From NCBI RefSeq assembly GCF_001189235.2, contig NZ_LFIP02000008.1, positions 240,897 through 304,896 on the forward strand: DNA of 64,000 bases, given 5' to 3'. The notes beneath the pieces were generated by a model that was not told the origin of the DNA, searched no databases, and was given only the letters and a program-made list of their open reading frames with translations. The stretch's first letter is position 1. Every line of letters starts with the position of its first letter. Made by a program: the position numbers and the translations under genes. This document shows, one piece after another, positions 43,420 through 54,674 of this stretch. This DNA is from Bradyrhizobium embrapense. Its GTDB lineage: Bacteria; Pseudomonadota; Alphaproteobacteria; Rhizobiales; Xanthobacteraceae.

Positions 43420-44361
43420 TCAGCCCCTCAGCCGAGGGTTGACCAGGATGTAGGCGATGTCGGCGATCAGATTGAGCGTGATGTAGATCGTCGCCGTCGT
43501 CAGCACCACGCCCTGCACCACCGCATAGTCGCGGTTGAATACGGCGTCGACGATCAGCTTGCCGAAGCCCGGGATCGAGAAGATCTGCTCGGTGAGAACC
43601 GCACCCGACAGCAGCGTGCCGAGCTCGAGCGCACCGAGCGTGATGATCGGCGTCAGCGCATTGCGCATCGCATGCTTGAGGATCACCGTGCGCTCGGACA
43701 GCCCCTTGGCGCGTGCGGTGCGGACATAGTCGCTCTCCAGCACCTGCAGCATCGCGCTTCGTGTGTGCCGCATCAGGACCGCTGCGATCGCATTGCCGAG
43801 CACGAAGGCGGGCATCACGGACGCGGCGAGGCTGGCGCGCCAGTTTTCGGTGAGCGGCACATAGCCGGAGGCCGGCAGCCAGCCAAGTTCGACGGAGAAC
43901 AGGAAGATCAGCATGATGCCGAGCCAGAAATTCGGCGTCGAGATACCCCACAGCGCGAACAAATTGGCGCCGTAATCCCAAGCGGTGCCTTTCTTCACCG
44001 CCGAGATGATGCCAGCGGGGATGCCGATCAGGAAGGCGACCACGATCGCCATGCCGGCGATCTGCATCGTAACCGGCAGCTTCTGCGCGATCAGGCTCGA
44101 CACCGGCATCTTGTTGCGCAGGGACTCGCCGAGGTCGCCCGTCAGCACGCCCTTGACCCAATAGGCATATTGCACCGGGATCGGTTGATCGAGGTGATAT
44201 TGCTGGCGGATCTGTTCGATGACGGCCGGATCGCGCTCCTCGCCGGCCATCACGAGTGCCGGATCGCCGGGCAGCAGATGTTGCAGCGAGAAGATCAGCA
44301 GCGAGACGAAGAACAGCGTCGGGACCAGCTGAACCAGCCGCTTGGCGAGGAAGTTCAGCAT
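43420..44361 (-). CDS. Dipeptide-type ABC permease, DppB/GsiC-like (transporter 2)
   Basis: 313 residues. Starts MLNFLAKRLVQLVPTLFFVS, the DppB hallmark of a basic residue run into TM1, followed by LPGDPA, YVRTARAKGLSE (EAA loop) and a C-terminal NPRLRG. Forms the channel with the DppC-like protein encoded downstream. Located 31 bases behind the binding-protein gene. Confidence 0.92.
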   Translation of the reverse strand: MLNFLAKRLVQLVPTLFFVSLLIFSLQHLLPGDPALVMAGEERDPAVIEQIRQQYHLDQPIPVQYAYWVKGVLTGDLGESLRNKMPVSSLIAQKLPVTMQIAGMAIVVAFLIGIPAGIISAVKKGTAWDYGANLFALWGISTPNFWLGIMLIFLFSVELGWLPASGYVPLTENWRASLAASVMPAFVLGNAIAAVLMRHTRSAMLQVLESDYVRTARAKGLSERTVILKHAMRNALTPIITLGALELGTLLSGAVLTEQIFSIPGFGKLIVDAVFNRDYAVVQGVVLTTATIYITLNLIADIAYILVNPRLRG

Positions 44362-44392
44362 GGTCGGTCTCGCATGCGCTGCGCTGTGGCGA

Positions 44393-45904
44393 TCATTTCA
44401 GTTTCAGCCCGACCACGCGCACCAATCCATCCGGCATCTGCCGGTATCCCTCGACCTTGGTGGAGTGCGCGATCAGGAGCGTGCGGTGATAGAGATAGAT
44501 GATCGGCTCGTCATTGAGCACGATCCTGGTCATCTTCTCGTAGATCGCCTTGCGCTGGGCGGGATCGTTGATCAGCCGCGCATCTTCCATCAGCTTGTCG
44601 GCTTCCGGGTTGGAGTAGCCGCCATCGTTCTGCGGCGCCCTGGTGTGCAGGAAGACGTAGGAATTGCCGTCAGGATCGATGCGGCCGCTCCAGTTGATCT
44701 GGAACACCTGGAATTCGCCCGCCTGGGCCTGCTTGAACGTCGTCGCAAATTCGACCACGCGGATCTTGATGTCGAAGCCCGCTTCGGCCGCCATCGACTG
44801 CACGACCTGGGCCACGGCTTCGTTCTCGGCCCCTTTAGGGACCATGTAGTCGATGGCGACCGGCAGGGTGACGCCGGCCTCCTTGAGCAGCGCCTTGGCC
44901 TTGGCAAGGTCGCGTCCCCGAACCGGAAATGTCTTCTGATAGTAAGGATGCGTCGGGCTGACCCACTGATTGCCCGGCGTGAACTCGCCGTTGAAGACGA
45001 CCTGGTTGAGTGCCTCGCGATCGATCGAGAGATCGAGCGCCTGCCGCACCTTCTCCGACTGGCTGAGCGGCCCCTTGCTCTTGTCGTTGGCGATGTTGAT
45101 GGTGAGGCCGAGATAGCCGAGTTCAGGTGCCGTCGACAGCACCAGCCGCTTGTCGGCGCGGACGTCCTTGATATCGGTGGCGAGCACGCGCTCGATCAGG
45201 TCGAGCCCGCCGGATTTCAGATTGGCGAGCCGCACCGTGGCATCGACGATCGGAAGGAACACGATGCGATCGATGAAGACGTTATCCTTGTTCCAGTAGT
45301 CGGCGAATTTCTCGAACACCATGCGGTCCTGCTGCACGCGTTCGACGAATTTGTAGGGTCCGGCGCAGACCGGATGCAGCCCGAATTTGTCGCCCGCCTC
45401 CTTCACCGCCTTCGGCGAGACCATCATGCCGGCGCGGTCGGTCAACTGGGCGATCAGCGGCGAGTAGGGCGTCTTGAGCACCAGCTTGATGGTCAGGGGA
45501 TCGACGACGTCGACATGGTCGAGCGCCGCCAATTCCGGTTTGCGAAACGAGGCCGGCAGTGTCAGATGACGCTCCAGCGAGAATTTGGCGGCCTCGGCGT
45601 CGAATGGTTCGCCGTCGTGGAACTTGACGCCCGGCCGGAGCTTGATCGTCATCTCCTTGCCGTCGGCCGAGTTCTCGTAGGATAGCGCGAGCTGCGGAAC
45701 GATGTTCAGCTTCTCGTCAATGTCGAACAGCTTGTCGCAGAACGCCGAAAACACGATGCGCCCGACATAGGTGCGCCCGATCGAAGGATCGAGAATGTCG
45801 GGGTCCTCGGCGATCCCGATGCGAAGCGTCGTCTCGGCACGCGCACTCGCTCCGCACCAGGTCACGAGGGCCGCCATCAGGACCGCCAAGCGCCAAAATC
45901 TCAT
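44393..45904 (-). CDS. SBP_bac_5 peptide-type substrate-binding protein (transporter 2)
   Basis: 503 residues from the ATG with AAGGGG upstream; a TTG six bases earlier is possible. Signal peptide about 1-23 (WCGASARAE). Extracellular solute-binding protein family 5: EDPDILDPSIGRTYVGRIV, KFHDGEPFDAEAAKFSLERH, DHVDVVDPLTIKL, NYADYWN-type motif FEKFADYW. It delivers peptides or related compounds to the DppBC-like permease encoded behind it. Confidence 0.9.
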   Translation of the reverse strand: MRFWRLAVLMAALVTWCGASARAETTLRIGIAEDPDILDPSIGRTYVGRIVFSAFCDKLFDIDEKLNIVPQLALSYENSADGKEMTIKLRPGVKFHDGEPFDAEAAKFSLERHLTLPASFRKPELAALDHVDVVDPLTIKLVLKTPYSPLIAQLTDRAGMMVSPKAVKEAGDKFGLHPVCAGPYKFVERVQQDRMVFEKFADYWNKDNVFIDRIVFLPIVDATVRLANLKSGGLDLIERVLATDIKDVRADKRLVLSTAPELGYLGLTINIANDKSKGPLSQSEKVRQALDLSIDREALNQVVFNGEFTPGNQWVSPTHPYYQKTFPVRGRDLAKAKALLKEAGVTLPVAIDYMVPKGAENEAVAQVVQSMAAEAGFDIKIRVVEFATTFKQAQAGEFQVFQINWSGRIDPDGNSYVFLHTRAPQNDGGYSNPEADKLMEDARLINDPAQRKAIYEKMTRIVLNDEPIIYLYHRTLLIAHSTKVEGYRQMPDGLVRVVGLKLK

Positions 45905-45921
45905 CGCCAACCCCTTATTTC

Positions 45922-48001
<2,080 letters not shown>

Positions 48002-48005
<4 letters not shown>

Positions 48006-48712
48006 GCGCGGCTCTTGGCTGCCGCTGCGATGCCGGCCTCGATCCTGGCGCGGTCGCTGATTCCGGCCGGGTTGTCCCGGGTCGGCATGAAGGTCCGGAA
48101 TGGAACCCAGTGTTCACGGCTGACCGCTTCGAGCCGTTCGAGCTCGCGCAAGGGATCGGCGTGGTCGTCGACCCGCAGGTCGAGCAACGGCCATTGCTCG
48201 GTGCCGTGGATCAGCAGCGCCGCCGATTGCTTGCCGCGCTTGTCGCCGCCGGCTGCTTCACCGGCGAACATCGCCTTGATCAGCCGCACTGCGAACGGCA
48301 GCTTCTCGTTCGCGGCATAGACGCGTGCGGTCTCGTCGAGCACGGAGGAGCCGGCCAGCATGTTGCCGGCAATCGAGAAGCCGTCGCCGGCGATATGGCC
48401 GAACCAGTCGATGCAATCCTTGCCGGAGTGGGCGGCGATCCGGCCCTTGCTGTCCATGACATGCACCTGCCGGCTCTCGCGGCCGCTGTCGGGCGCGAGC
48501 AGCGCCGCGATCGTCTCATGCGGGCTGTTGCCGTCGCGCAGCAGCGCGAGGCCGTCGATGCCGTAATAGGGATTGACCAGCGCCTGTGTCGCGATGGCGC
48601 CGATGTCCGGTGCGATGTGCGGCACCAGCGCGCCGACCGCGAAGAACCGCGTCGCGACCGCGATGCCGAGCTGGCCGGTGGCGCTGTCGCGGGCGATGAT
48701 CGACCAGGTCAT
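48002..48712 (-). CDS. DUF1028 family protein
   Basis: 236 residues. Recognised from the family start MTWSIIARDSATGQLGIAVATRFFAVGALVPHI (here bounded by MTWSIIARD and GALVPHI) and GAIATQALVNPYYG, the pattern of DUF1028, a group with an Ntn-hydrolase-like fold often encoded beside peptide transporters and gamma-glutamyltransferases. No reaction is settled. It starts 9 bases after the GGT stop and overlaps the following DppD gene, so it is co-expressed with import and cleavage functions. Confidence 0.82.
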
Positions 48713-48721
48713 CCGAAACCT

Positions 48722-50527
48722 CTAGCGGCCCGCGGCGTAACCTTGCATGCCGCGCGGATTGGCGGCGGCACGGCGGCGGGGGCCGACCTTCGAGGCCGCG
48801 GTGAGGCGGCCTTCCGACCAATCCGGGCCAATCTCCACCACATGGCCGCGGCGCTTCAATTCGTCGACGGTCGGTTTCGGCACGCGGTTTTCCAGCACCA
48901 GCACGCCGGGCCGCGAGGTGCGCGGCCAGAACGAGATCGGGAAATGCTCGGAGTGCCAGGCCGGCGCGTCGATCGCCTCCTGCAAATTGAGCCTGGCGTG
49001 GACGTGGCGCAGGAAGAACTGCGTGATCCACTGATCCTGCTGGTCGCCGCCCGGCGAGCCCCAGGAGAGGTACGGCTCGCCGTCGCGCAGCGCCATGGTC
49101 GGCGACAGCGTGGTGCGCGGCCGCTTGCCCGGCGCCAGCGAGGCCGGGTGATTTTCTTCCAGCCAAAACATCTGGGCGCGGCTGCCGAGGCAGAAGCCGA
49201 TCTCGGGAATCACAGGCGAGGATTGCAGCCAGCCGCCGGATGGCGTCGCCGAGATCATGTTGCCGGCTTTGTCGATGATGTCGAAATGCACGGTGTCGCC
49301 GCGTACCTCGCCGAACCGGCCGACCGTCGGTTCGCCCGCGCCCATGGCGCCGACCGCCTCGCGATGTCCTTCCGCGTGCCGCAGCTTCACGACACCGCCG
49401 AAGCCTGCGACCGAGCCGGGGCGGAAGTCGAGCGACGCCTTGTCCTTCGAGATCAGCTTGCGTCGTTCGTTGTTGTAGGCATCCGACAGCAGCGTTTCGA
49501 TCGGGATGTCGGTGAACTTCGGATCGCCGTAGAACGTCTCGCGATCAGCATAGGCGAGCTTGGCGGCTTCGATCTGCAGATGGATGAAGTCGGGGCCTGC
49601 GGGATCGAGCCCGTCGAGCTCGAAACCCTTCAGCAGCGCGAGCTGCTGCAGCATCACCGGACCCTGGCTCCAGACGCCGCACTTCTGCACGGTGTAGCGG
49701 CCGTAGTCATAGGTCAGCGGCGCCTCGATGGTCGGGTGCCAGCGCGCCATGTCGTCGGCCGACAGCACGCCGCGATGCGGCGAGCCGGAGACGTCCATGA
49801 CCTCCTGGGTGCGGCAGAACCTGTCGATCGCCTCGGCGACGAAGCCCTTCGACCAGGCCTGTCGCGCGCGCTCGATCTGCGCGATGCGGTCACTTCCCGC
49901 GCTCTCCGCCTCGGTCAGGATGCGAGCGTACGTCTCAGCAAGCTTTTTGTTGGTGAACATGGTGCCGGGCTTCGGCACCTCGCCATTGGGCAGATAGACC
50001 TCGGCCGAGGTGCTCCAGTATTTCCGGAACAGCTGCTCGACGGTCTTGATCGTGGCGGAGGCGCGCTCGACCAGCGGATGGCCGTCGCGGGCATAGCCGA
50101 TCGCGGGCTCCAGCACGTCGCGCAGCCTCAATGTGCCGTAGTCGCGCAGCAGCAGCATCCAGGTTTCGAACGTGCCGGGCACGCACGCCGCGAGCAAGCC
50201 GGTGCCGGGCACCATCTCGAGGCCTTCGCTGCGATAATGCGCGATCGTCGCCTTGGCCGGCGCCGGTCCCTGGCCGCAGATCACTTCGGTCTTGCCGCGC
50301 TTGACATCGTGCACGATGAGCGGGACGTCGCCGCCTGGGCCATTCAGATGCGGCTCGACCACCTGCAGCGTGAACGCCGCCGCAACGCCGGCATCGAAGG
50401 CGTTGCCGCCCTTCTCCAATGCCGCCATGCCGACCGCGGTCGCGATCCAGTGCGTCGAGGTGACGACACCGAAGGTGCCTTCGATCTCGGGCCTTGTGGT
50501 GAACGGATCGGGATTGACGTTGCTCAT
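48722..50527 (-). CDS. ggt: Gamma-glutamyltransferase family protein without signal peptide
   Basis: 601 residues, normal GGT size. Ntn-hydrolase: the nucleophile Thr412 of the small subunit lies in the RGDTVHFDIIDKAGN segment, preceded by the autoprocessing region, with the PSGGW and GSPGGDQQ motifs following. The N-terminus (MSNVNPDPFTTRPEIEG) has no signal peptide, so the enzyme is probably cytoplasmic, resembling YwrD-type GGTs rather than the periplasmic type. It hydrolyses glutathione or other gamma-glutamyl compounds, or cleaves an acyl side chain (cephalosporin-acylase-like members exist). Location between two peptide importers supports intracellular processing of imported substrates. 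Confidence 0.85.
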   Translation of the reverse strand: MSNVNPDPFTTRPEIEGTFGVVTSTHWIATAVGMAALEKGGNAFDAGVAAAFTLQVVEPHLNGPGGDVPLIVHDVKRGKTEVICGQGPAPAKATIAHYRSEGLEMVPGTGLLAACVPGTFETWMLLLRDYGTLRLRDVLEPAIGYARDGHPLVERASATIKTVEQLFRKYWSTSAEVYLPNGEVPKPGTMFTNKKLAETYARILTEAESAGSDRIAQIERARQAWSKGFVAEAIDRFCRTQEVMDVSGSPHRGVLSADDMARWHPTIEAPLTYDYGRYTVQKCGVWSQGPVMLQQLALLKGFELDGLDPAGPDFIHLQIEAAKLAYADRETFYGDPKFTDIPIETLLSDAYNNERRKLISKDKASLDFRPGSVAGFGGVVKLRHAEGHREAVGAMGAGEPTVGRFGEVRGDTVHFDIIDKAGNMISATPSGGWLQSSPVIPEIGFCLGSRAQMFWLEENHPASLAPGKRPRTTLSPTMALRDGEPYLSWGSPGGDQQDQWITQFFLRHVHARLNLQEAIDAPAWHSEHFPISFWPRTSRPGVLVLENRVPKPTVDELKRRGHVVEIGPDWSEGRLTAASKVGPRRRAAANPRGMQGYAAGR

Positions 50528-50542
50528 GCTGCGCTTCCGGCT

Positions 50543-50572
50543 GGGTCTCTAAAGGGTCTCTCGACGGGTCTC
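50543..50572. repeat. Three phased direct repeats GGGTCTC
   Basis: GGGTCTC occurs at 50543, 50554 and 50566, 11-12 bases apart and thus on the same face of the DNA, 16-45 bases upstream of the GGT start (which reads leftward). Could be regulator half-sites or chance; it is the only ordered feature in the 120-base gap between GGT and the upstream ATPase gene. Confidence 0.4.
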
Positions 50573-50647
50573 CTCGCGCGCGCACTTGATCACAGGCGGG
50601 CTGGTATGCCAACCGCTTGGTGGACATGGCCGCTCCCATCCGCGTGA

Positions 50648-51643
50648 TCATGCCGGAACGGCGGCGGCGGGGCTGTTGACGGCGTGGCAGGCGACGCCGT
50701 CGATCAGTTCCGGCGCCTTCTCGCGGCAGAGATCGAAGGCGAGGGGACAGCGCGGATTGAACGCGCAGCCCCGTGGCGGATCGATCGGGTTCGGAATCTC
50801 GCCCTTGACCGGGATGCGCTGGCGGCCGGACATCGCAAGGTCCGGAACCGCGCCGAGCAGCATCTTGGTGTAGGGCATCCGCGGGTTCTCGAACAATTTC
50901 CGGCCCTCGGCGATCTCGACGATGCGGCCGAGATACATCACGCCGATCCGGCTCGCCATGTGGCGGACGACTGCCAGATTGTGACTGATGAAGAGATAGG
51001 TCAGGCCGAACTTGTCCTGCAGATCGCGCATCAGGTTGAGGATCTGCGCCTGCACCGAGACGTCGAGCGCCGAAGTCGGCTCGTCGCAGACGATGAACTC
51101 GGCCTCCGACGCCAGCGCGCGGGCGATCGCGATGCGCTGGCGCTGGCCACCGGAGAACTCATGCGGGAATTTTTGGCCGTCGTCGGGGTGCAGACCGACC
51201 AGCGACAGCAATTCGCCGACCCGGGCCTTGATGTCGCGCTCGCCCTCGATCAGGTCGAAGGCGCGGATCGGCTCGGCCACGATAGCGGCGACTCGGTACC
51301 GTGGATTGAGGCTCGCATAAGGGTCCTGGAAAATCATCTGGATGCGCCGGCGCAGCCGGCGGCGCGCCTGGCCTTGTCGCGGATCGGTCATCGAGATGCC
51401 GTCGATGACGACTTCGCCCGAACTCGGTGGCAGCAGGCCAACGACCATGCGTGCGACCGTGGTCTTGCCGGAGCCGGATTCGCCGACCAGCGCAAACGTC
51501 TCGCCGCGCTTGATGTCGAAGCTGACGCCGTCGACGGCCTTCAGGAATTCGAGATGGCCGCCTTCGATCACCCGGTTGAGCCATGGCTTGGAGACGTCGA
51601 AGATGCGGCGCAGGTTCCTGACCTCGATCAAGGTCCCGTTCAT
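50648..51643 (-). CDS. Dipeptide-type ABC ATPase, DppF-like (transporter 1)
   Basis: 331 residues. Walker A GESGSGKTT, signature SGGQRQR, Walker B IVCDEPTSALDVS, and the C-terminal CAFNPRCPLAFDLC cysteine motif. Starts within the stop of the DppD-like gene (four-base overlap). Together they energise the DppBC-like channel encoded upstream. Confidence 0.93.
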   Translation of the reverse strand: MNGTLIEVRNLRRIFDVSKPWLNRVIEGGHLEFLKAVDGVSFDIKRGETFALVGESGSGKTTVARMVVGLLPPSSGEVVIDGISMTDPRQGQARRRLRRRIQMIFQDPYASLNPRYRVAAIVAEPIRAFDLIEGERDIKARVGELLSLVGLHPDDGQKFPHEFSGGQRQRIAIARALASEAEFIVCDEPTSALDVSVQAQILNLMRDLQDKFGLTYLFISHNLAVVRHMASRIGVMYLGRIVEIAEGRKLFENPRMPYTKMLLGAVPDLAMSGRQRIPVKGEIPNPIDPPRGCAFNPRCPLAFDLCREKAPELIDGVACHAVNSPAAAVPA

Positions 51644-52623
51644 GCCGCGGTCTCCTTCGCCGGCTCGAACAGGTGACAGGCGACCGATTGGTCACCTTGC
51701 CGGATCGGCTCGGGGCGCTCGACGCGGCAGCGATCGAAGACGAACGCACAGCGCGGATTGAACGGGCAGCCCGGCGGGATCGCCGACAGCCGCGGCATCG
51801 CGCCCGGGATCTGGACGAGGCGCTTGTCCTCGCCCGCGAGCGTCGGGATCGCGCCCATCAGGCCCTTGGCGTAGGGATGCAGCGGGTTGCGCACCACTTC
51901 CTGCACCGGGCCGATCTCGGCGATGCGGCCGGAATACATCACTGCGACGCGGTCGCAGGTCTCGGCGATCACCCCCATGTCGTGGGTCACCAGCATCACG
52001 GCGGTGCCGTGGTCGCGGCCGAGCCGCTTGATCAGCGCGATGATCTGCGCCTGCACCGAGACGTCGAGCGCGGTGGTCGGCTCGTCGGCGATGATCAACT
52101 CGGGCTCGGCGCAGATCGCAAGCGCGATCACGACGCGTTGGCGCATGCCGCCGGAGAATTCATGCGGGTAGCCGTCGATGCGCTTCTCCGGCGCAGGGAT
52201 GCCGACCTCGGCCAACAGGTCGATGGCGCGCCGGCGCGCGGCGCTTTCGCTCAAGTTGGTGTGGGTGCGAATGGTCTCGATGATCTGGTCGCCGATCCGG
52301 TAGAGCGGATTGAGGCTGGTCAGCGGATCCTGGAAGATCATGCCGATCCGCTTGCCCCTGACGCGGCGGATTTCTTCCGGCGGAAGATGGTCGATCCGCG
52401 TGCCCGACAGCTCGATCTCGCCGCTACAGATGCGGCCGGGCGGATCGATCAGCCCGATCACGGCAAGGCCCGTGACCGACTTGCCGGCGCCGGACTCGCC
52501 GACCACGCCGAGCACCTCGCCCTTGGCGATCTCGAACGACACGCCGTTGATGGCGCGCAAGGTGGCGCGGCGGGTGACGAATTCCACCTCGAGGTTACGC
52601 ACGGAAAGAACGGGTTGGGTCAT
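51640..52623 (-). CDS. Dipeptide-type ABC ATPase, DppD-like (transporter 1)
   Basis: 327 residues from MTQPVLSVRN; the frame continues open upstream into the permease gene but that is a shadow. Walker A GESGAGKSV, signature SGGMRQR, Walker B LIIADEPTTALDVS, C-terminal CPFNPRCAFVFDRC. Overlaps the permease gene by four bases. Confidence 0.93.
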   Translation of the reverse strand: MTQPVLSVRNLEVEFVTRRATLRAINGVSFEIAKGEVLGVVGESGAGKSVTGLAVIGLIDPPGRICSGEIELSGTRIDHLPPEEIRRVRGKRIGMIFQDPLTSLNPLYRIGDQIIETIRTHTNLSESAARRRAIDLLAEVGIPAPEKRIDGYPHEFSGGMRQRVVIALAICAEPELIIADEPTTALDVSVQAQIIALIKRLGRDHGTAVMLVTHDMGVIAETCDRVAVMYSGRIAEIGPVQEVVRNPLHPYAKGLMGAIPTLAGEDKRLVQIPGAMPRLSAIPPGCPFNPRCAFVFDRCRVERPEPIRQGDQSVACHLFEPAKETAA

Positions 52624-53579
52624 CGGAGCTTCGGGTTGAGTGCGTCGCGCAGCCAGTCGCCGAGCAGGTTGATGGAGAGGATCAGGCCGGCGAGCGCAAT
52701 GCCCGGGAAGGCGACGATCCACCATTCGCCGGCGAACAGATAGTTGTTGCCGATCCGGATCAGGGTGCCGAGCGACGGCATGGTGTCGGGCATGCCGGCG
52801 CCGAGGAACGACAGCGTCGCCTCGGTGATGATGGCCAGCGCGAGGTTGATGGTGGCGATCACCAGGATCGGTCCCATGGTGTTCGGCAGCACGTGGCGGA
52901 ACATGATCTTCGGCGCCGGCAGGCCGATCAGCTGCGCCGCCGCGACATAGTCCTTGTTCTTCTCGACCATGACCGAGCCGCGCACGGTGCGGGCATATTG
53001 CACCCAGAAGCTGAGGCCGATCGCGATCACGAGCACGCCGAGCGTGCTCATCTCGTCGAGCCGGTTGCCGAGCAGCGATTTGGCGACGCCGTTGACCAGC
53101 AGGGCGATCAGGATCGCCGGGAAGGTGAGCTGGACGTCGGCGATCCGCATGATCACGCTGTCGACCACGCCGCCGAAATAGCCGGCGACCAGCCCAAGCG
53201 CGATACCGAGTGCGCCGGCGAACACCACGCCGGCAATGCCGACCGCAAGCGAAATGCGCAGGCCGTAGAGGATCGCGGAGAGCACGTCGCGGCCCTGCTC
53301 GTCGGTGCCGAGCAGGAACGGGCTCTGGCCGTCGGCGGTCCACAGCGGCGCGATCCGCGAGTTGATCAGTTGCAGCTGTGCCGGATCGAACGGGTTCTGC
53401 ACCGCAAGCCAGGACGCAAAGATCGCCAGCAGGAAGAAGAGCAGCGTGATCGCGGCGGCGACCATCGTCAGCCTGGAGCGGCGGAACGAATAGAAGATGT
53501 CGCTGTCGAGCGCGCGCCTGAACCAGCCGGCAGGTGCCTGGTGGCCTTCGCTGCGATGGGGGACGACGGCGTCGGACAT
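52620..53579 (-). CDS. Dipeptide-type ABC permease, DppC-like (transporter 1)
   Basis: 319 residues with an OppC_N leader (about 30-70), six helices, the LGTDEQGRDVLSAIL motif and the KDYVAAAQLIGLPA coupling loop. Partner of the DppB-like permease encoded 11 bases upstream. Confidence 0.92.
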   Translation of the reverse strand: MSDAVVPHRSEGHQAPAGWFRRALDSDIFYSFRRSRLTMVAAAITLLFFLLAIFASWLAVQNPFDPAQLQLINSRIAPLWTADGQSPFLLGTDEQGRDVLSAILYGLRISLAVGIAGVVFAGALGIALGLVAGYFGGVVDSVIMRIADVQLTFPAILIALLVNGVAKSLLGNRLDEMSTLGVLVIAIGLSFWVQYARTVRGSVMVEKNKDYVAAAQLIGLPAPKIMFRHVLPNTMGPILVIATINLALAIITEATLSFLGAGMPDTMPSLGTLIRIGNNYLFAGEWWIVAFPGIALAGLILSINLLGDWLRDALNPKLR

Positions 53580-53590
53580 CGGTCAGCCCC

Positions 53591-54571
53591 TCACGCGGCG
53601 CGGCCGACGGTCGAGCGCAGGCGCGGATCGACCACGGTGTAGAGGATGTCGACCACGAGATTGATGGTGACGAAGATCAGCGAGACCATCAACAGATACG
53701 CGGCCATGATCGGGATATCGACGTTTTGCACGGCCTGCACGAACAGAAGCCCCATGCCCGGCCACTGGAACACGGTTTCGGTGATGATCGAGAAAGCAAT
53801 AACCGAGCCAAACTGCAGGCCGGCCACCGTGATCACCGGAACCAGGGTGTTCTTCAGCGCATGGCCGAAATGGATCGCGCGGGTGGTCAGCCCGCGGGCG
53901 CGGGCGAAGCGGATATAGTCGGTGCGCAGCACCTCCAGCATTTCGGCGCGCACCAGCCGCATGATCAGGGTCATCTGGAACAGCCCGAGCGTGATCGCCG
54001 GCATGATGATCGCCTTCCATCCGGAGACGGTGAGCAGCCCGGTCGACCACCAGCCGAGCTTCACCACCTCGCCGCGGCCGAAGGAGGGCAGCCAGCCCAA
54101 GGTCACGGCAAACAGATAGATCAGGAGGATGCCGATCAGGAATGTCGGCAGCGAAATGCCGATCAGCGATACCGCCTGGAATAATCTGGCGAGGATGGTG
54201 TCGCGGCGCAGCGCCGAATAGACCCCCATCAGGATGCCGGCCACCATCGCAAAGATGGTGGCGACGATCGCAAGCTCCAGCGTCGCCGGCATGCGCTCAG
54301 CCAGCAGCGAGGAGACCGGCAGGCGGAACTGGTAGGACACGCCGAACTTGAACTGCAGCGCATTGATGAAGTAGCGGCCGAACTGCACCAGCACGGGATC
54401 GTCGAGGCCGAGCGAGTGCCGGATCTCGGCGCGCTGCGCGGCCGAAGTGTCGATCGAGACGATCTGGTTGACCGGGTCGCCGGCGAAGCGGAACATCGCG
54501 AACGCGATGACGCCGACGGCAAGCATGACGCCGATCGCCTGCAGGAAGCGGCGAAGAGTGAACGCGAGCAT
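53591..54571 (-). CDS. Dipeptide-type ABC permease, DppB-like (transporter 1)
   Basis: 326 residues. MLAFTLRRFLQAIGVMLAVGV start, GDPVNQI in the first periplasmic loop, the YIRFARARGLTTR coupling loop and DPRLRS end. Separated from the binding-protein gene by 103 bases that hold a perfect hairpin. Confidence 0.92.
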   Translation of the reverse strand: MLAFTLRRFLQAIGVMLAVGVIAFAMFRFAGDPVNQIVSIDTSAAQRAEIRHSLGLDDPVLVQFGRYFINALQFKFGVSYQFRLPVSSLLAERMPATLELAIVATIFAMVAGILMGVYSALRRDTILARLFQAVSLIGISLPTFLIGILLIYLFAVTLGWLPSFGRGEVVKLGWWSTGLLTVSGWKAIIMPAITLGLFQMTLIMRLVRAEMLEVLRTDYIRFARARGLTTRAIHFGHALKNTLVPVITVAGLQFGSVIAFSIITETVFQWPGMGLLFVQAVQNVDIPIMAAYLLMVSLIFVTINLVVDILYTVVDPRLRSTVGRAA

Positions 54572-54631
54572 CTCTACCTTTCACTGCTATTGACATTTGG
54601 CGCGCGGCTTTGCGCGACCGGAAAACGCGAA

Positions 54632-54657
54632 GTCCCGGAAGCCTGCGCTTCCGGGAC
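54632..54657 (-). terminator. Intercistronic hairpin behind the binding-protein gene
   Basis: GTCCCGGAAG and CTTCCGGGAC make a perfect ten-pair stem with a six-base loop, 17 bases past the binding-protein stop. No T-run. As in mal-type operons, it probably protects the binding-protein message and lets it exceed the permease level; partial termination is also possible. Confidence 0.65.
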
Positions 54658-54674
54658 CCAATTCGCTGCAACCA

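Noticed and set aside
48110..50647. 845-codon plus-strand frame opposite DUF1028 and GGT
   Set aside because: Both real genes on the other strand are full length with catalytic motifs; the frame has none.
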